From Cyanobium gracile_A (GTDB taxonomy: Bacteria > Cyanobacteriota > Cyanobacteriia > PCC-6307 > Cyanobiaceae): a stretch of DNA of 28,053 bases. A program made the translations under genes and the position numbers. Below are positions 14,890 through 21,977 of the stretch, piece by piece. The notes under the pieces were generated by a model, which saw only the letters and a list, made by a program, of their open reading frames with translations, ran no database searches and was not told the DNA's origin. The stretch covers positions 1-28,053 of the forward strand of contig NZ_JAYGHY010000034.1 in NCBI RefSeq assembly GCF_034931305.1, given 5' to 3'. Within the stretch, counting starts at the first letter, position 1. Each line of letters opens with the position of its first letter.

Positions 14890-16745
14890 TGCCTTCCCCG
14901 TTCCGTTCGAGGTCCGGCGACGCCGGCGGCCCGGCCCCCGCCGGCAAGGGGGGTGGACGCCGGGGCAAAGGAACGTCGACGCGGCGGGTGGTGGAGATCC
15001 AGCCGATCCCCACCGGTCGGATGCTGGCGGTCTACCTGCTGCTCTGCGCGGCCCTGGTCGGACTGGCCGGACGCCTCGCCTGGCTCCAGGTGGTGCAGGC
15101 GCCGGCGCTCCAGGCCAGGGCCAGGGCCATCCAGACCCAGGCGATCACCCCCATCGGCAAACGGCGCACCATCGTCGACCGTATGGGCCGGCTGGTGGCC
15201 CTGGACGAGGAGCGCTTCACCCTCTGGGCCCATCCCCGTTACTTCAACCTGCCCGGCGACGAACCCCAGCAGATCCGCCCTCCCGCCGACGTCGTCCGGG
15301 AACTCTCCAAGGTGCTGGCGCAGCCCCCCGCAGAACTGCTGCAGACCATTGGCAGCCGCCGCAGCGGTGTCAAGCTCGCCACAGGCCTGGATCCGGAAAC
15401 GGCCCATCGAGTCAGGGAGCTGGGCATCAGCGGCATCGATCTGGAGGCCTACCCGCAACGGGTTTACCCCCAGGGTCAGCTGTTCGCCAACGTGGTGGGC
15501 TTCCTCAACCTGGAGCGGGTGGCCCAGGCGGGTCTGGAGCAGAGCCGGGACCGGGATCTGCGTCGCCAGGAGGTGACGATGAGCATGCGCCGCGGCGCCG
15601 ACGGCACCCCCCTGCCGGATGGTCTCCAGGCCGGGGCGCTCTATGGCGACGACCTGCGCCTGCAGCTCACCCTTGATGCCCGCCTGCAGCAGGTGGCCCA
15701 GCAGGCGCTGGGCAAGCAGGTGAAGCAGTGGAGGGCGAAGCAGGGCGCCGCCCTGGTGATGAATGCCCGCAACGGCGAGATTCTGGCCCTGGCCTCCACC
15801 CCCAGCTACGACCCCAACACGTTCTGGAAGTACAACCCCGGCCTGTTCCGCGAATGGTCGGTGCAGGACCTCTACGAGCCCGGCTCCACCTTCAAGCCCA
15901 TCAATCTGGCCCTGGCGCTGCAGGAGAAGGCGATCCGCCCCGGCGACAAGGTGAACGACGTGGGGCAGCTGAGCATCGGCGGCTGGCCGATCTTCAACCA
16001 CGACCGCCGGGCCAACGGCGTGATCGATTTCCCCACCGTGCTTCAGGTCTCCAGCAATGTCGGCATGGTGCAGGCCATGTCCCATGTCAAGCGGGATCGC
16101 TTCTGGCACTGGTTGCACACCTTCGGCATTGACGAGATGCCGGACACCGACCTGCCCGGAGCGGTGGCCGGCCAGCTCAAGAGCCGCAAGGAATTCACCT
16201 CAGCCCCGATCGAGCCGGCGGTCGCCGCCTTCGGCCAGGGCTTCTCCCTCACCCCCCTCAAGCTGCTGCAGTTGCACGCCATGCTGGCCAACGGCGGCCG
16301 GTTGGTGAGCCCCCACATCACCCGCGGCCTGCGCTCCGGCGATGCCCTGGCCAGCTCCACCACAGCGACGGGCGTGCAACTGCTCGATCCGGCGGTCACG
16401 CGAACCGTCGTCGACTGGATGGAAACGGTGGTGCAGAACGGCTCCGGCAAGGGAATGAAGATCCCCGGCTATCGGATCGCCGGCAAGACGGGCACAGCCC
16501 AGAAAGCCCGCAACGGCGTGTACATCCCCGGGGCCAGGATCTGCAGCTTCGTGGCGATCCTGCCGGCGGGGGATCCCGGCTACGTGGTGCTGGTGGTGGT
16601 CGACGAGCCCCAGGGGGGCAACGCCTACGGCTCCACCGTGGCCCTGCCGGTGGCCCGCCAGATCGCCGAAGCCCTGCTCGTGATCGAGAAGGTGCCCCCC
16701 AGCCAGCCGATCGTCAGCCGGCCCCGAAAAGCCACGCCGTCCTGA
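14889..16745 (+). CDS. ftsI: penicillin-binding protein, FtsI/PBP2-type transpeptidase
   Basis: The 618-residue protein is a class B penicillin-binding protein. After a basic Gly-rich cytoplasmic tail comes one membrane helix (MLAVYLLLCAALVGLAGRLA), a dimerisation/pedestal domain (about 80-270) and a transpeptidase domain with Ser333-x-x-Lys336 (GSTFKPI), Ser388-Ser-Asn390 (SSNVGM) and Lys533-Thr-Gly (AGKTGTAQK). It cross-links septal peptidoglycan in the periplasm. No PASTA domain is present. The ATG at 14889 overlaps the stop of the FtsL-like gene (TGATG). A perfect palindrome follows one base after the stop. Confidence 0.95.
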   Translation: MPSPFRSRSGDAGGPAPAGKGGGRRGKGTSTRRVVEIQPIPTGRMLAVYLLLCAALVGLAGRLAWLQVVQAPALQARARAIQTQAITPIGKRRTIVDRMGRLVALDEERFTLWAHPRYFNLPGDEPQQIRPPADVVRELSKVLAQPPAELLQTIGSRRSGVKLATGLDPETAHRVRELGISGIDLEAYPQRVYPQGQLFANVVGFLNLERVAQAGLEQSRDRDLRRQEVTMSMRRGADGTPLPDGLQAGALYGDDLRLQLTLDARLQQVAQQALGKQVKQWRAKQGAALVMNARNGEILALASTPSYDPNTFWKYNPGLFREWSVQDLYEPGSTFKPINLALALQEKAIRPGDKVNDVGQLSIGGWPIFNHDRRANGVIDFPTVLQVSSNVGMVQAMSHVKRDRFWHWLHTFGIDEMPDTDLPGAVAGQLKSRKEFTSAPIEPAVAAFGQGFSLTPLKLLQLHAMLANGGRLVSPHITRGLRSGDALASSTTATGVQLLDPAVTRTVVDWMETVVQNGSGKGMKIPGYRIAGKTGTAQKARNGVYIPGARICSFVAILPAGDPGYVVLVVVDEPQGGNAYGSTVALPVARQIAEALLVIEKVPPSQPIVSRPRKATPS

Positions 16746-16759
16746 GACAGGGCCCTGTC
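16746..16759. terminator. 14-bp perfect palindrome after ftsI
   Basis: GACAGGGCCCTGTC directly follows the ftsI stop codon. As RNA it could fold as a 5-bp stem with a GGCC loop. The following bases (CTCATTCCC) give no real U-run, so it is at best a weak terminator, or a protein-binding palindrome. The remaining 85 bp before tal presumably hold the tal promoter; I see no strong boxes. Confidence 0.4.
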
Positions 16760-16844
16760 CTCATTCCCACAACCCCGGTGTCTGGCCGCGGGGGGCCGTG
16801 GCTAGCGTCGGCACCAGAAGACAGCGCGTCCGACCCGTTCCACG

Positions 16845-18014
16845 ATGGCCAACCTGCTCGAACAACTGGCCGCCATGACGGTGGTCGTGGCTGACACCGG
16901 CGACATTGAGGCGATTCGCCAGTTCACGCCGCGGGATGCCACCACCAACCCCTCCCTGATCCTGGCGGCGGCCCAGATTCCGGCCTACCAGGAGCTGATC
17001 GACCGCTCCCTGCGCGAATCCCGTGAAGTGATCGGCGCCACGGCTCCGGCCGAGGACGTGGTGCGCGAGGCCATCGACGAGATCAGCGTCACCTTCGGCA
17101 AGGAGATCCTGAAGATCGTGCCGGGCCGGGTCTCCACGGAGGTGGATGCGCGCCTCAGCTACGACACCGAGGCCACGATCACCAAGGCCCGCAAGCTGAT
17201 CGGCCTCTATGCCCAGGCCGGCATCGGCACCGAGCGCGTGCTGATCAAGATCGCCTCCACCTGGGAGGGCATCAAGGCGGCGGAAGTGCTTGAGCGCGAA
17301 GGCATCCACTGCAACCTCACCCTGCTGTTCGGCTTCTCCCAGGCCGTGGCCTGCGCCGAGGCAGGCATCACCCTGATCTCCCCCTTCGTGGGGCGCATCC
17401 TCGACTGGTACAAGAAATCCACCGGACGCGACAGCTATCCCGGCCCGGAGGATCCCGGCGTGCTGTCCGTCACACGGATCTTCAACTACTTCAAGACCTA
17501 CGGCTACGGCACCGAGGTGATGGGCGCCAGCTTCCGCAACATCGATGAGATCGTCGAACTGGCAGGCTGCGACCTGCTGACGATTTCGCCGGCCCTGATG
17601 GACCAGTTGCGCCAGAGCGAGGAGCACCTGGAACCCCGTCTTGATCCCTCCCAACCCGGCGCCAGCGAGGCCAAGATCCACGTCGACGAGGCCACCTTCC
17701 GCACGATGATGGCGTCCGATCCGATGGCCAGCGAGAAGCTCGATGAGGGCATCCGTGGCTTCTCCAAGGCCATCGAGACCCTGGAAGGTCAGCTGGCCCA
17801 TCGCCTGGCGGTCATCGAGGGCGGAGCTGCCTTCACCCATGCGGTGCATGAGATCTTCCTGCTCAACGACCTTGACGGTGACGGCTGCATCACCCGCGAG
17901 GAATGGCTCGGCAGCGATGCCGTCTTCGATGCCCTCGACACCGACAACGACGGTCGCCTGGCCCCGGAGGATGTGCGCGGCGGCCTGGGAGCTCCGTTGG
18001 CGATCAGCCGCTGA
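16845..18014 (+). CDS. tal: transaldolase with C-terminal EF-hand pair
   Basis: The first 320 or so residues are a class I (TalB-type) transaldolase: DATTNPSLIL near residue 36, catalytic Schiff-base Lys135 in RVLIKIASTWEG, CNLTLLFGFSQA, and SPFVGRILDWYKK. It moves a dihydroxyacetone unit between sugar phosphates in the pentose phosphate pathway. The protein is about 70 residues longer than usual because of two EF-hand loops: Asp342-x-Asp344-x-Asp346-Gly ... Glu353, and Asp365-x-Asp367-x-Asp369-Gly ... Asp376. All metal-ligand positions are filled, but the second loop ends in Asp instead of Glu, which usually lowers Ca2+ preference over Mg2+. Such fusions occur in other cyanobacteria. ATG at 16845 is the standard start. 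Confidence 0.95.
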   Translation: MANLLEQLAAMTVVVADTGDIEAIRQFTPRDATTNPSLILAAAQIPAYQELIDRSLRESREVIGATAPAEDVVREAIDEISVTFGKEILKIVPGRVSTEVDARLSYDTEATITKARKLIGLYAQAGIGTERVLIKIASTWEGIKAAEVLEREGIHCNLTLLFGFSQAVACAEAGITLISPFVGRILDWYKKSTGRDSYPGPEDPGVLSVTRIFNYFKTYGYGTEVMGASFRNIDEIVELAGCDLLTISPALMDQLRQSEEHLEPRLDPSQPGASEAKIHVDEATFRTMMASDPMASEKLDEGIRGFSKAIETLEGQLAHRLAVIEGGAAFTHAVHEIFLLNDLDGDGCITREEWLGSDAVFDALDTDNDGRLAPEDVRGGLGAPLAISR

Positions 18015-18027
18015 ACCTCCGCTCTGC

Positions 18028-18074
18028 GCCCCATTCCTTGATCGGATGTTCACCTTGATGGGCAAGGATGGGGC
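18028..18074 (+). terminator. stem-loop between tal and the cyclic-nucleotide-domain gene
   Basis: GCCCCATTCCTTG (18028-18040) pairs with CAAGGATGGGGC (18063-18074), giving 12 base pairs with a single bulged T and a 22-base loop. No U-run follows, so it may stabilise the tal 3' end, pause transcription, or control the next gene, whose ATG is 17 bases later. Nothing else is seen in this gap. Confidence 0.5.
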
Positions 18075-18090
18075 CCCTTCCCACTGACGA

Positions 18091-18480
18091 ATGGCCCACA
18101 CCGTCCATGCCCTCGACACGATGCGTGCCCTCGCCGCCAAGGGCGAGGTGAGGGATGTCGAGGCCGGATCCGTCATCTTTCGCGCCGGCGAAGCCGGCGA
18201 CTGCATGTTCGGCCTGCTGGAGGGAACGGTGCGCCTGAGCTGGAACGCCGATGCGGGCCATGAGGACATCCAGGCCGGCGACGTCTTCGGAGCCGGGGCC
18301 CTGGTCACGGCCGAACACCGCCGCTACGGCCACGCCACGGCCCTCACCGATTGCCGGCTGCTGGTGATGAACCGTGAGAAGTTTCTGTTCGCCGTTCAGG
18401 AGGCGCCCATGTTCGCCATCGAACTGCTGGGCTCGATCGACCAGCGCCTGCGCGACCTCAAGGGTGTGACCCGCAACTGA
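18091..18480 (+). CDS. stand-alone cyclic-nucleotide-binding-domain protein
   Basis: The 129-residue protein is a single Crp-type effector domain: a beta-roll (VEAGSVIFRAGEAGDCMFGLLEGTVRLSW), the phosphate-binding-cassette position (DVFGAGALVTAEHRRYGHATAL), and a C-terminal helix (MFAIELLGSIDQRLRDLK). There is no DNA-binding domain. The cassette lacks the clear Gly-Glu-Leu of cAMP-binding CAP (FGAGAL instead of FGELAL), so nucleotide binding is doubtful. It may act as a protein-protein sensor module. ATG at 18091 has no obvious Shine-Dalgarno sequence. It follows tal by 76 bp, with a stem-loop between. Its 3' end faces the flavoprotein gene with a 6-bp gap. Confidence 0.85.
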   Translation: MAHTVHALDTMRALAAKGEVRDVEAGSVIFRAGEAGDCMFGLLEGTVRLSWNADAGHEDIQAGDVFGAGALVTAEHRRYGHATALTDCRLLVMNREKFLFAVQEAPMFAIELLGSIDQRLRDLKGVTRN

Positions 18481-18486
18481 GGCCGC

Positions 18487-19626
18487 TCATCCCCGCTGGA
18501 ACAGCAGCCGCCGGATCACGCGCTGGGCGATCTCCCCATAGCCCATCTCACCGGAGAGGATCTGGGCGATGCGCTGAGGGGCGGTGGGGCGCTTGACGCC
18601 CAGCTGGTAGCCCACCCGGGGCACCCGGTAGAACACCTGGGCGATGCGTTTGCCCCAGGCCATCGAATCACCCCAGGCCTCGCGCATGCGCAGGCTGTAC
18701 TGCTCCAAGGCCGGTCCCTCGCCATCCAGCCAACGGTCGAGGGCGGCGGCCGCTTCGCATCCACTCAGCAGGGACGGGCGCAGGCCCTCGGCCAGGAAGG
18801 GATCACAGAGGGAGGCGGCATCGCCCACCGCCACCAGACCAGACCCGTGCAGGGCATGGTGGCCGTTCCAGAGCCGCAGCTGGCCATGGCGCCGCTCGCC
18901 CGCACCCGCAGGCAGCCCCAGGCTGGGCAGCAGGGCGGAGAGCACCGCCTCGCTGTCGGCTTCTTGCTGGCCGACGAAGGTGCCCACGCCGATGCTGAAG
19001 CCCCCCCGCCGGGGAAACACCCAGCAGAAGCCGTGGTGCACCAGGCCGAACTCGAAGCGGGCCATGTCGGCGGGGTCGGGATCCGCCGCCACCTCCACCG
19101 AAACCGTGGCCGCAAAGCGGGGACGGGGCGGGCCCAGGCCGAGGGGTGCCGCGAAACGGGAGGCGGAGCCATCGGCGATCACCACCGCCCTGGCCCGCAG
19201 CGGCCCCTCGCCGGACCCCGACACCTCCCAGAGGCCATCGGCGCGGCGCTCGATCCGCTCGGCCCTGCAGCCATGGCGCAGGTCGCAGCCCGCCTGGACG
19301 GCCTTCTCGGCCAGGAAGGCATCGAGGACGCTGCGGCGCACGATCCAGAAGGGGGCCGCGCCGGGCAGCTCCGCCGTCACTGGATCCTCCAGGCACCAGG
19401 TGAACCGCACCCGGCGGATCACCTGGTCGACGGCGGGGGCCAGATCGAAAGGGAACCAGCGCTGCACCGAGGCGGCCATGCCGCCACCGCAGGGTTTGGA
19501 CCGTCCTGGGGCCTGGGCCTCCAGCAGGATCACACGGCGGCCACGGGCCGCCAGATGGAAGGCCGCCGCGCCGCCCGCCGCCCCGGCGCCGACGACGATC
19601 ACATCGGCATGGGCGGACTGGCTCAC
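18487..19626 (-). CDS. geranylgeranyl-reductase-family FAD-dependent oxidoreductase
   Basis: The 379-residue flavoprotein has the FAD dinucleotide motif DVIVVGAGAAGGAAAFHLA at the N-terminus, the family hallmark SKPCGGGM, a VIADGSASRFA strand and the second FAD motif VAVGDAASLCDPFLAEGL. These are features of the geranylgeranyl reductase (ChlP-like/FixC-like) family, which reduces isoprenoid double bonds. It diverges from the well-known ChlP of chlorophyll synthesis, so the substrate is uncertain; an isoprenoid, carotenoid or quinone side chain is possible. Its ATG overlaps the frr stop (ATGA), so it is translationally coupled to frr. Confidence 0.85.
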   Translation of the reverse strand: MSQSAHADVIVVGAGAAGGAAAFHLAARGRRVILLEAQAPGRSKPCGGGMAASVQRWFPFDLAPAVDQVIRRVRFTWCLEDPVTAELPGAAPFWIVRRSVLDAFLAEKAVQAGCDLRHGCRAERIERRADGLWEVSGSGEGPLRARAVVIADGSASRFAAPLGLGPPRPRFAATVSVEVAADPDPADMARFEFGLVHHGFCWVFPRRGGFSIGVGTFVGQQEADSEAVLSALLPSLGLPAGAGERRHGQLRLWNGHHALHGSGLVAVGDAASLCDPFLAEGLRPSLLSGCEAAAALDRWLDGEGPALEQYSLRMREAWGDSMAWGKRIAQVFYRVPRVGYQLGVKRPTAPQRIAQILSGEMGYGEIAQRVIRRLLFQRG

Positions 19627-20162
19627 ACCTTGAGGATCTCGGCTTCCTTCTCCGCCAGCTTCTTCTCCAGTTCGGTGATGTAGCGATCGGTCAGCTTCTG
19701 GACCTTCTCCTGCTCGTCGTGGCTCTGGTCCTCGGAGAGCTCACCGTCCTTCTCCTGCTTCTTGATCCGGTCGACGCCCTCTCGGCGGAGGTTGCGCAGA
19801 CCCACCTTGCCCTCCTCGGCGTACTTGGCCGCGAGCTTGCAGAGCTCCTTGCGGCGGTCCTCGGTGAGGGGCGGGATGTTGATGCGAATCACGCGGCCGT
19901 CGTTGTTGGGGGTCAGGCCCAGATCGCTCATGGCGATCGCCTTCTCGATCAGCGCCATGGAGCCCTTGTCGAAGGGCTGGATCTGGATCGTCTGGGCGTC
20001 CGGGGTGGAGATCGTCGCCAGCGACTTGAGCGGCGTGTCGGCCCCGTAGTACTCAACGGTCAGCTTGTCGAGCAGGGAGGGGTTGGCCCGACCGGTGCGG
20101 ATGGTGTTGAAGGTGCGCTGGGTGGCTTCCACCGACTTGCGCATGCTGGCTTCGAGATCCAT
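19623..20162 (-). CDS. frr: ribosome recycling factor
   Basis: The 179-residue protein is a normal RRF: an N-terminal helix (MDLEASMRKSVEATQRTFNTIRTGRANPSLLD with the conserved RTGRANPSLLD), the beta domain (VEYYGADTPLKSLATIS, IRINIPPLTEDRRKEL) and the long C-terminal coiled helices. It splits post-termination ribosomes together with EF-G. It sits 28 bp after pyrH, the widespread pyrH-frr order, and overlaps the flavoprotein start by 4 bp. ATG at 20162 is chosen over upstream in-frame starts because it matches the family start. Confidence 0.97.
   Translation of the reverse strand: MDLEASMRKSVEATQRTFNTIRTGRANPSLLDKLTVEYYGADTPLKSLATISTPDAQTIQIQPFDKGSMALIEKAIAMSDLGLTPNNDGRVIRINIPPLTEDRRKELCKLAAKYAEEGKVGLRNLRREGVDRIKKQEKDGELSEDQSHDEQEKVQKLTDRYITELEKKLAEKEAEILKV
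19933..19940. repeat. HIP1 palindrome, inside frr
   Basis: GCGATCGC in the middle of frr, 883 bp from the next copy in pyrH. Confidence 0.9.
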
Positions 20163-20190
20163 GGCAGGGGAAGGGCGGAGGGGGAGAGGG

Positions 20191-20910
20191 TCAGCGGGGG
20201 GGCGCCGGCACGATGCTGGTGCCGATGGGCTCACCGGCGACGGCCCGCCCGATGTTGCCCGAGCCGAACAGGTCGAAGACGACGATCGGGATGGCGTTGT
20301 CCTTGCACAGGGCGATGGCGGTGCTGTCCATCACCTCGAGCTCGCCGCTGAGCACGTCGAGGAAGGTGAGGGTCTCGTAGCGGACCGCATCGGCATGCTT
20401 GGCGGGGTCCTTGTCGTAGACCCCATCCACCTTGGTGGCCTTGAAGATCACATCGGCGTTGATTTCAGCGGCCCGCAGGGCGGCGGTGGTGTCGGTGGTG
20501 AAGAAGGGGTTGCCGCAGCCGGCACCGAAGATCACCACCCGCCCTTTCTCCAGGTGCCGGATGGCCCGGCGGCGGATGTAGGGCTCGGCCACCTCCTGCA
20601 TGGAGATGGCGCTCTGGACGCGGGTCGGCACACCGACACGCTCGAGTCCGTCCTGCAGCGTGATGGCATTCATCACCGTGGCCAGCATGCCGACGTAGTC
20701 CGCCGTGGCCCGGTCCATCCCCGCGGCTGAACCCTTCAGACCCCGGAAGATGTTGCCGCCACCCACCACGATGGCCAGCTGGGTGCCCCCGGCCACCACC
20801 TCGACCACATCCTTGGCGATCGCCTGAACGATGGCGGGATCGATCCCATAACCCTGGCCCCCCATCAGCGCTTCACCGCTGAGTTTGAGGAGAACGCGCC
20901 TGTAGGCCAT
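20191..20910 (-). CDS. pyrH: UMP kinase
   Basis: The 239-residue protein is a bacterial UMP kinase of the amino-acid kinase fold: VLLKLSGEALMG (ATP-binding lysine and Gly), VVGGGNIFRG, the MDRATADYVGMLATVMNA helix, and FFTTDTTAALRAAEINAD. It phosphorylates UMP to UDP in pyrimidine synthesis and usually acts as a hexamer. ATG at 20910 gives the standard N-terminus MAYRRVLLKLSG. It is first in the minus-strand unit pyrH-frr-flavoprotein and divergent from the small plus-strand gene at 21011. Confidence 0.97.
   Translation of the reverse strand: MAYRRVLLKLSGEALMGGQGYGIDPAIVQAIAKDVVEVVAGGTQLAIVVGGGNIFRGLKGSAAGMDRATADYVGMLATVMNAITLQDGLERVGVPTRVQSAISMQEVAEPYIRRRAIRHLEKGRVVIFGAGCGNPFFTTDTTAALRAAEINADVIFKATKVDGVYDKDPAKHADAVRYETLTFLDVLSGELEVMDSTAIALCKDNAIPIVVFDLFGSGNIGRAVAGEPIGTSIVPAPPR
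20816..20823. repeat. HIP1 palindrome, inside pyrH
   Basis: GCGATCGC near the 5' end of pyrH. Confidence 0.9.
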
Positions 20911-20997
20911 CGGCTCATGCGATCGGCCGCAGAGTAGCAACCCTCCCAGCGGCGCCACCAGGTTGCCCGCCGCTGCGTCAGCCGCTTCACTGTCCCA

Positions 20998-21004
20998 AAG
21001 GAGC
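20998..21004 (+). promoter_or_regulatory. strong ribosome binding site
   Basis: AAAGGAG lies six bases before ATG 21011. It is one of the best Shine-Dalgarno matches in the window and decides the start of the 61-residue gene over the in-frame candidate at 20963. Confidence 0.65.
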
Positions 21005-21010
21005 ACCGCC

Positions 21011-21196
21011 ATGGCCCTCGACCAGCCCGGACCCCGCAGCAGCGATGTGATGGCCCGGCTGACGTTGTCGGCCATGGATCGGGCCAGCGGCAGCCCTGGG
21101 TTCTGGGGCGAGCCCGAAGTGCACCGGGCCCTTCTGGTCAGCGGTCTGTCGGTGCTGGTCTGCAGCCTGGCCCGGCTGCGGGCCGACCTGGGTTGA
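21011..21196 (+). CDS. 61-residue protein of unknown function
   Basis: From the ATG behind the AAAGGAG site the product begins MALDQPGPRSSDVMARL, has an acidic/aromatic centre (SPGFWGEPEVHRALL) and ends with a hydrophobic helix (VSGLSVLVCSLARLRADLG) that could insert in or lie on a membrane. It is a single small gene between the divergent pyrH and the convergent cobO (16-bp gap). I do not recognise the family. The strong ribosome binding site, clean start/stop and typical codon use support a real gene. Confidence 0.7.
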   Translation: MALDQPGPRSSDVMARLTLSAMDRASGSPGFWGEPEVHRALLVSGLSVLVCSLARLRADLG

Positions 21197-21212
21197 TTGC
21201 GCTCGCCCGGAG

Positions 21213-21914
21213 TCAGTACTCGATGCCCGCCTGGGCCTTCACCCCCTGCTCCCGGAACGGATGGCGCACCGCCTTCATCTCCGTGACCAGATCGGCCCGC
21301 TCCAGCAGGGCCGGCGGGGCGCCGCGGCCGGTGAGGGCCACGTGGGTGAGCGGCGGGCGCAGGGCCAGACCTTCCAGCACCTGGTCGGGGTCGAGATAGC
21401 CCAGCTTGAGGGCCACGTTGATCTCATCGAGCACCACCAGCTTGCGGTCGGCATCGGCGAGGTAGCTGCAGGACCGTTCCCAGGCGCTGTGCACCAGCTG
21501 GCGGTCCCGCTCCCGGTCCTGGGTTTCCCAGGTGAACCCCTCGCCCAGGGCATGCCAGTGGAGGTCCTCGCCGAAGCGCGCCAGGGCCCGGGCCTCCCCC
21601 GGCTGCCAGCCCCCCTTGATGAACTGGACCACCGCCACCCTTTCGCCATGGCCCAGGGTGCGCAGCACCAGGCCCAGGGCCGCCGTGGTCTTGCCCTTGC
21701 CCTCGCCGGTGAAGACGAGCACCAGGCCCTTCTCCAGGTTCCGCTCCCCCACCCGCTGCTGCTGCACCTCCCGGCGGCGCTGCATGCGGCGCCGGTAGGC
21801 CTCCTGATCCACCTCGGGAGCCAGGTCGCCCCCTGGGCCCAGCTCCTCGGCCTGGCGATCCAGCGCCAGCGCCTCGTCGGGGGCGGCTGGGGTCGTGGAG
21901 GCGGTCGCCGTCAT
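21213..21914 (-). CDS. cobO: cob(I)alamin adenosyltransferase (CobO/BtuR type)
   Basis: The 233-residue protein has the CobA/CobO/BtuR fold: the P-loop GEGKGKTT at about residues 70-77 (in VFTGEGKGKTTAALGLVLRT), VAVVQFIKGGW, and the VVLDEINVALKLGYLD Walker-B-like strand, then VALTGRGAP. It adds the 5'-deoxyadenosyl group from ATP to reduced corrinoid. The first 45 residues are an Ala/Glu-rich extension seen in the longer forms of the family. It follows the recombinase gene by 63 bp in the same direction. With the cobK fragment at the window start it points to corrinoid synthesis or remodelling. Confidence 0.94.
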   Translation of the reverse strand: MTATASTTPAAPDEALALDRQAEELGPGGDLAPEVDQEAYRRRMQRRREVQQQRVGERNLEKGLVLVFTGEGKGKTTAALGLVLRTLGHGERVAVVQFIKGGWQPGEARALARFGEDLHWHALGEGFTWETQDRERDRQLVHSAWERSCSYLADADRKLVVLDEINVALKLGYLDPDQVLEGLALRPPLTHVALTGRGAPPALLERADLVTEMKAVRHPFREQGVKAQAGIEY

Positions 21915-21977
21915 CGGAAGCGCTGTGTGTTTGGCGCACTCTGGCGGAACCCCCGGCGCCCCGGGCGGCCCGGCGCT

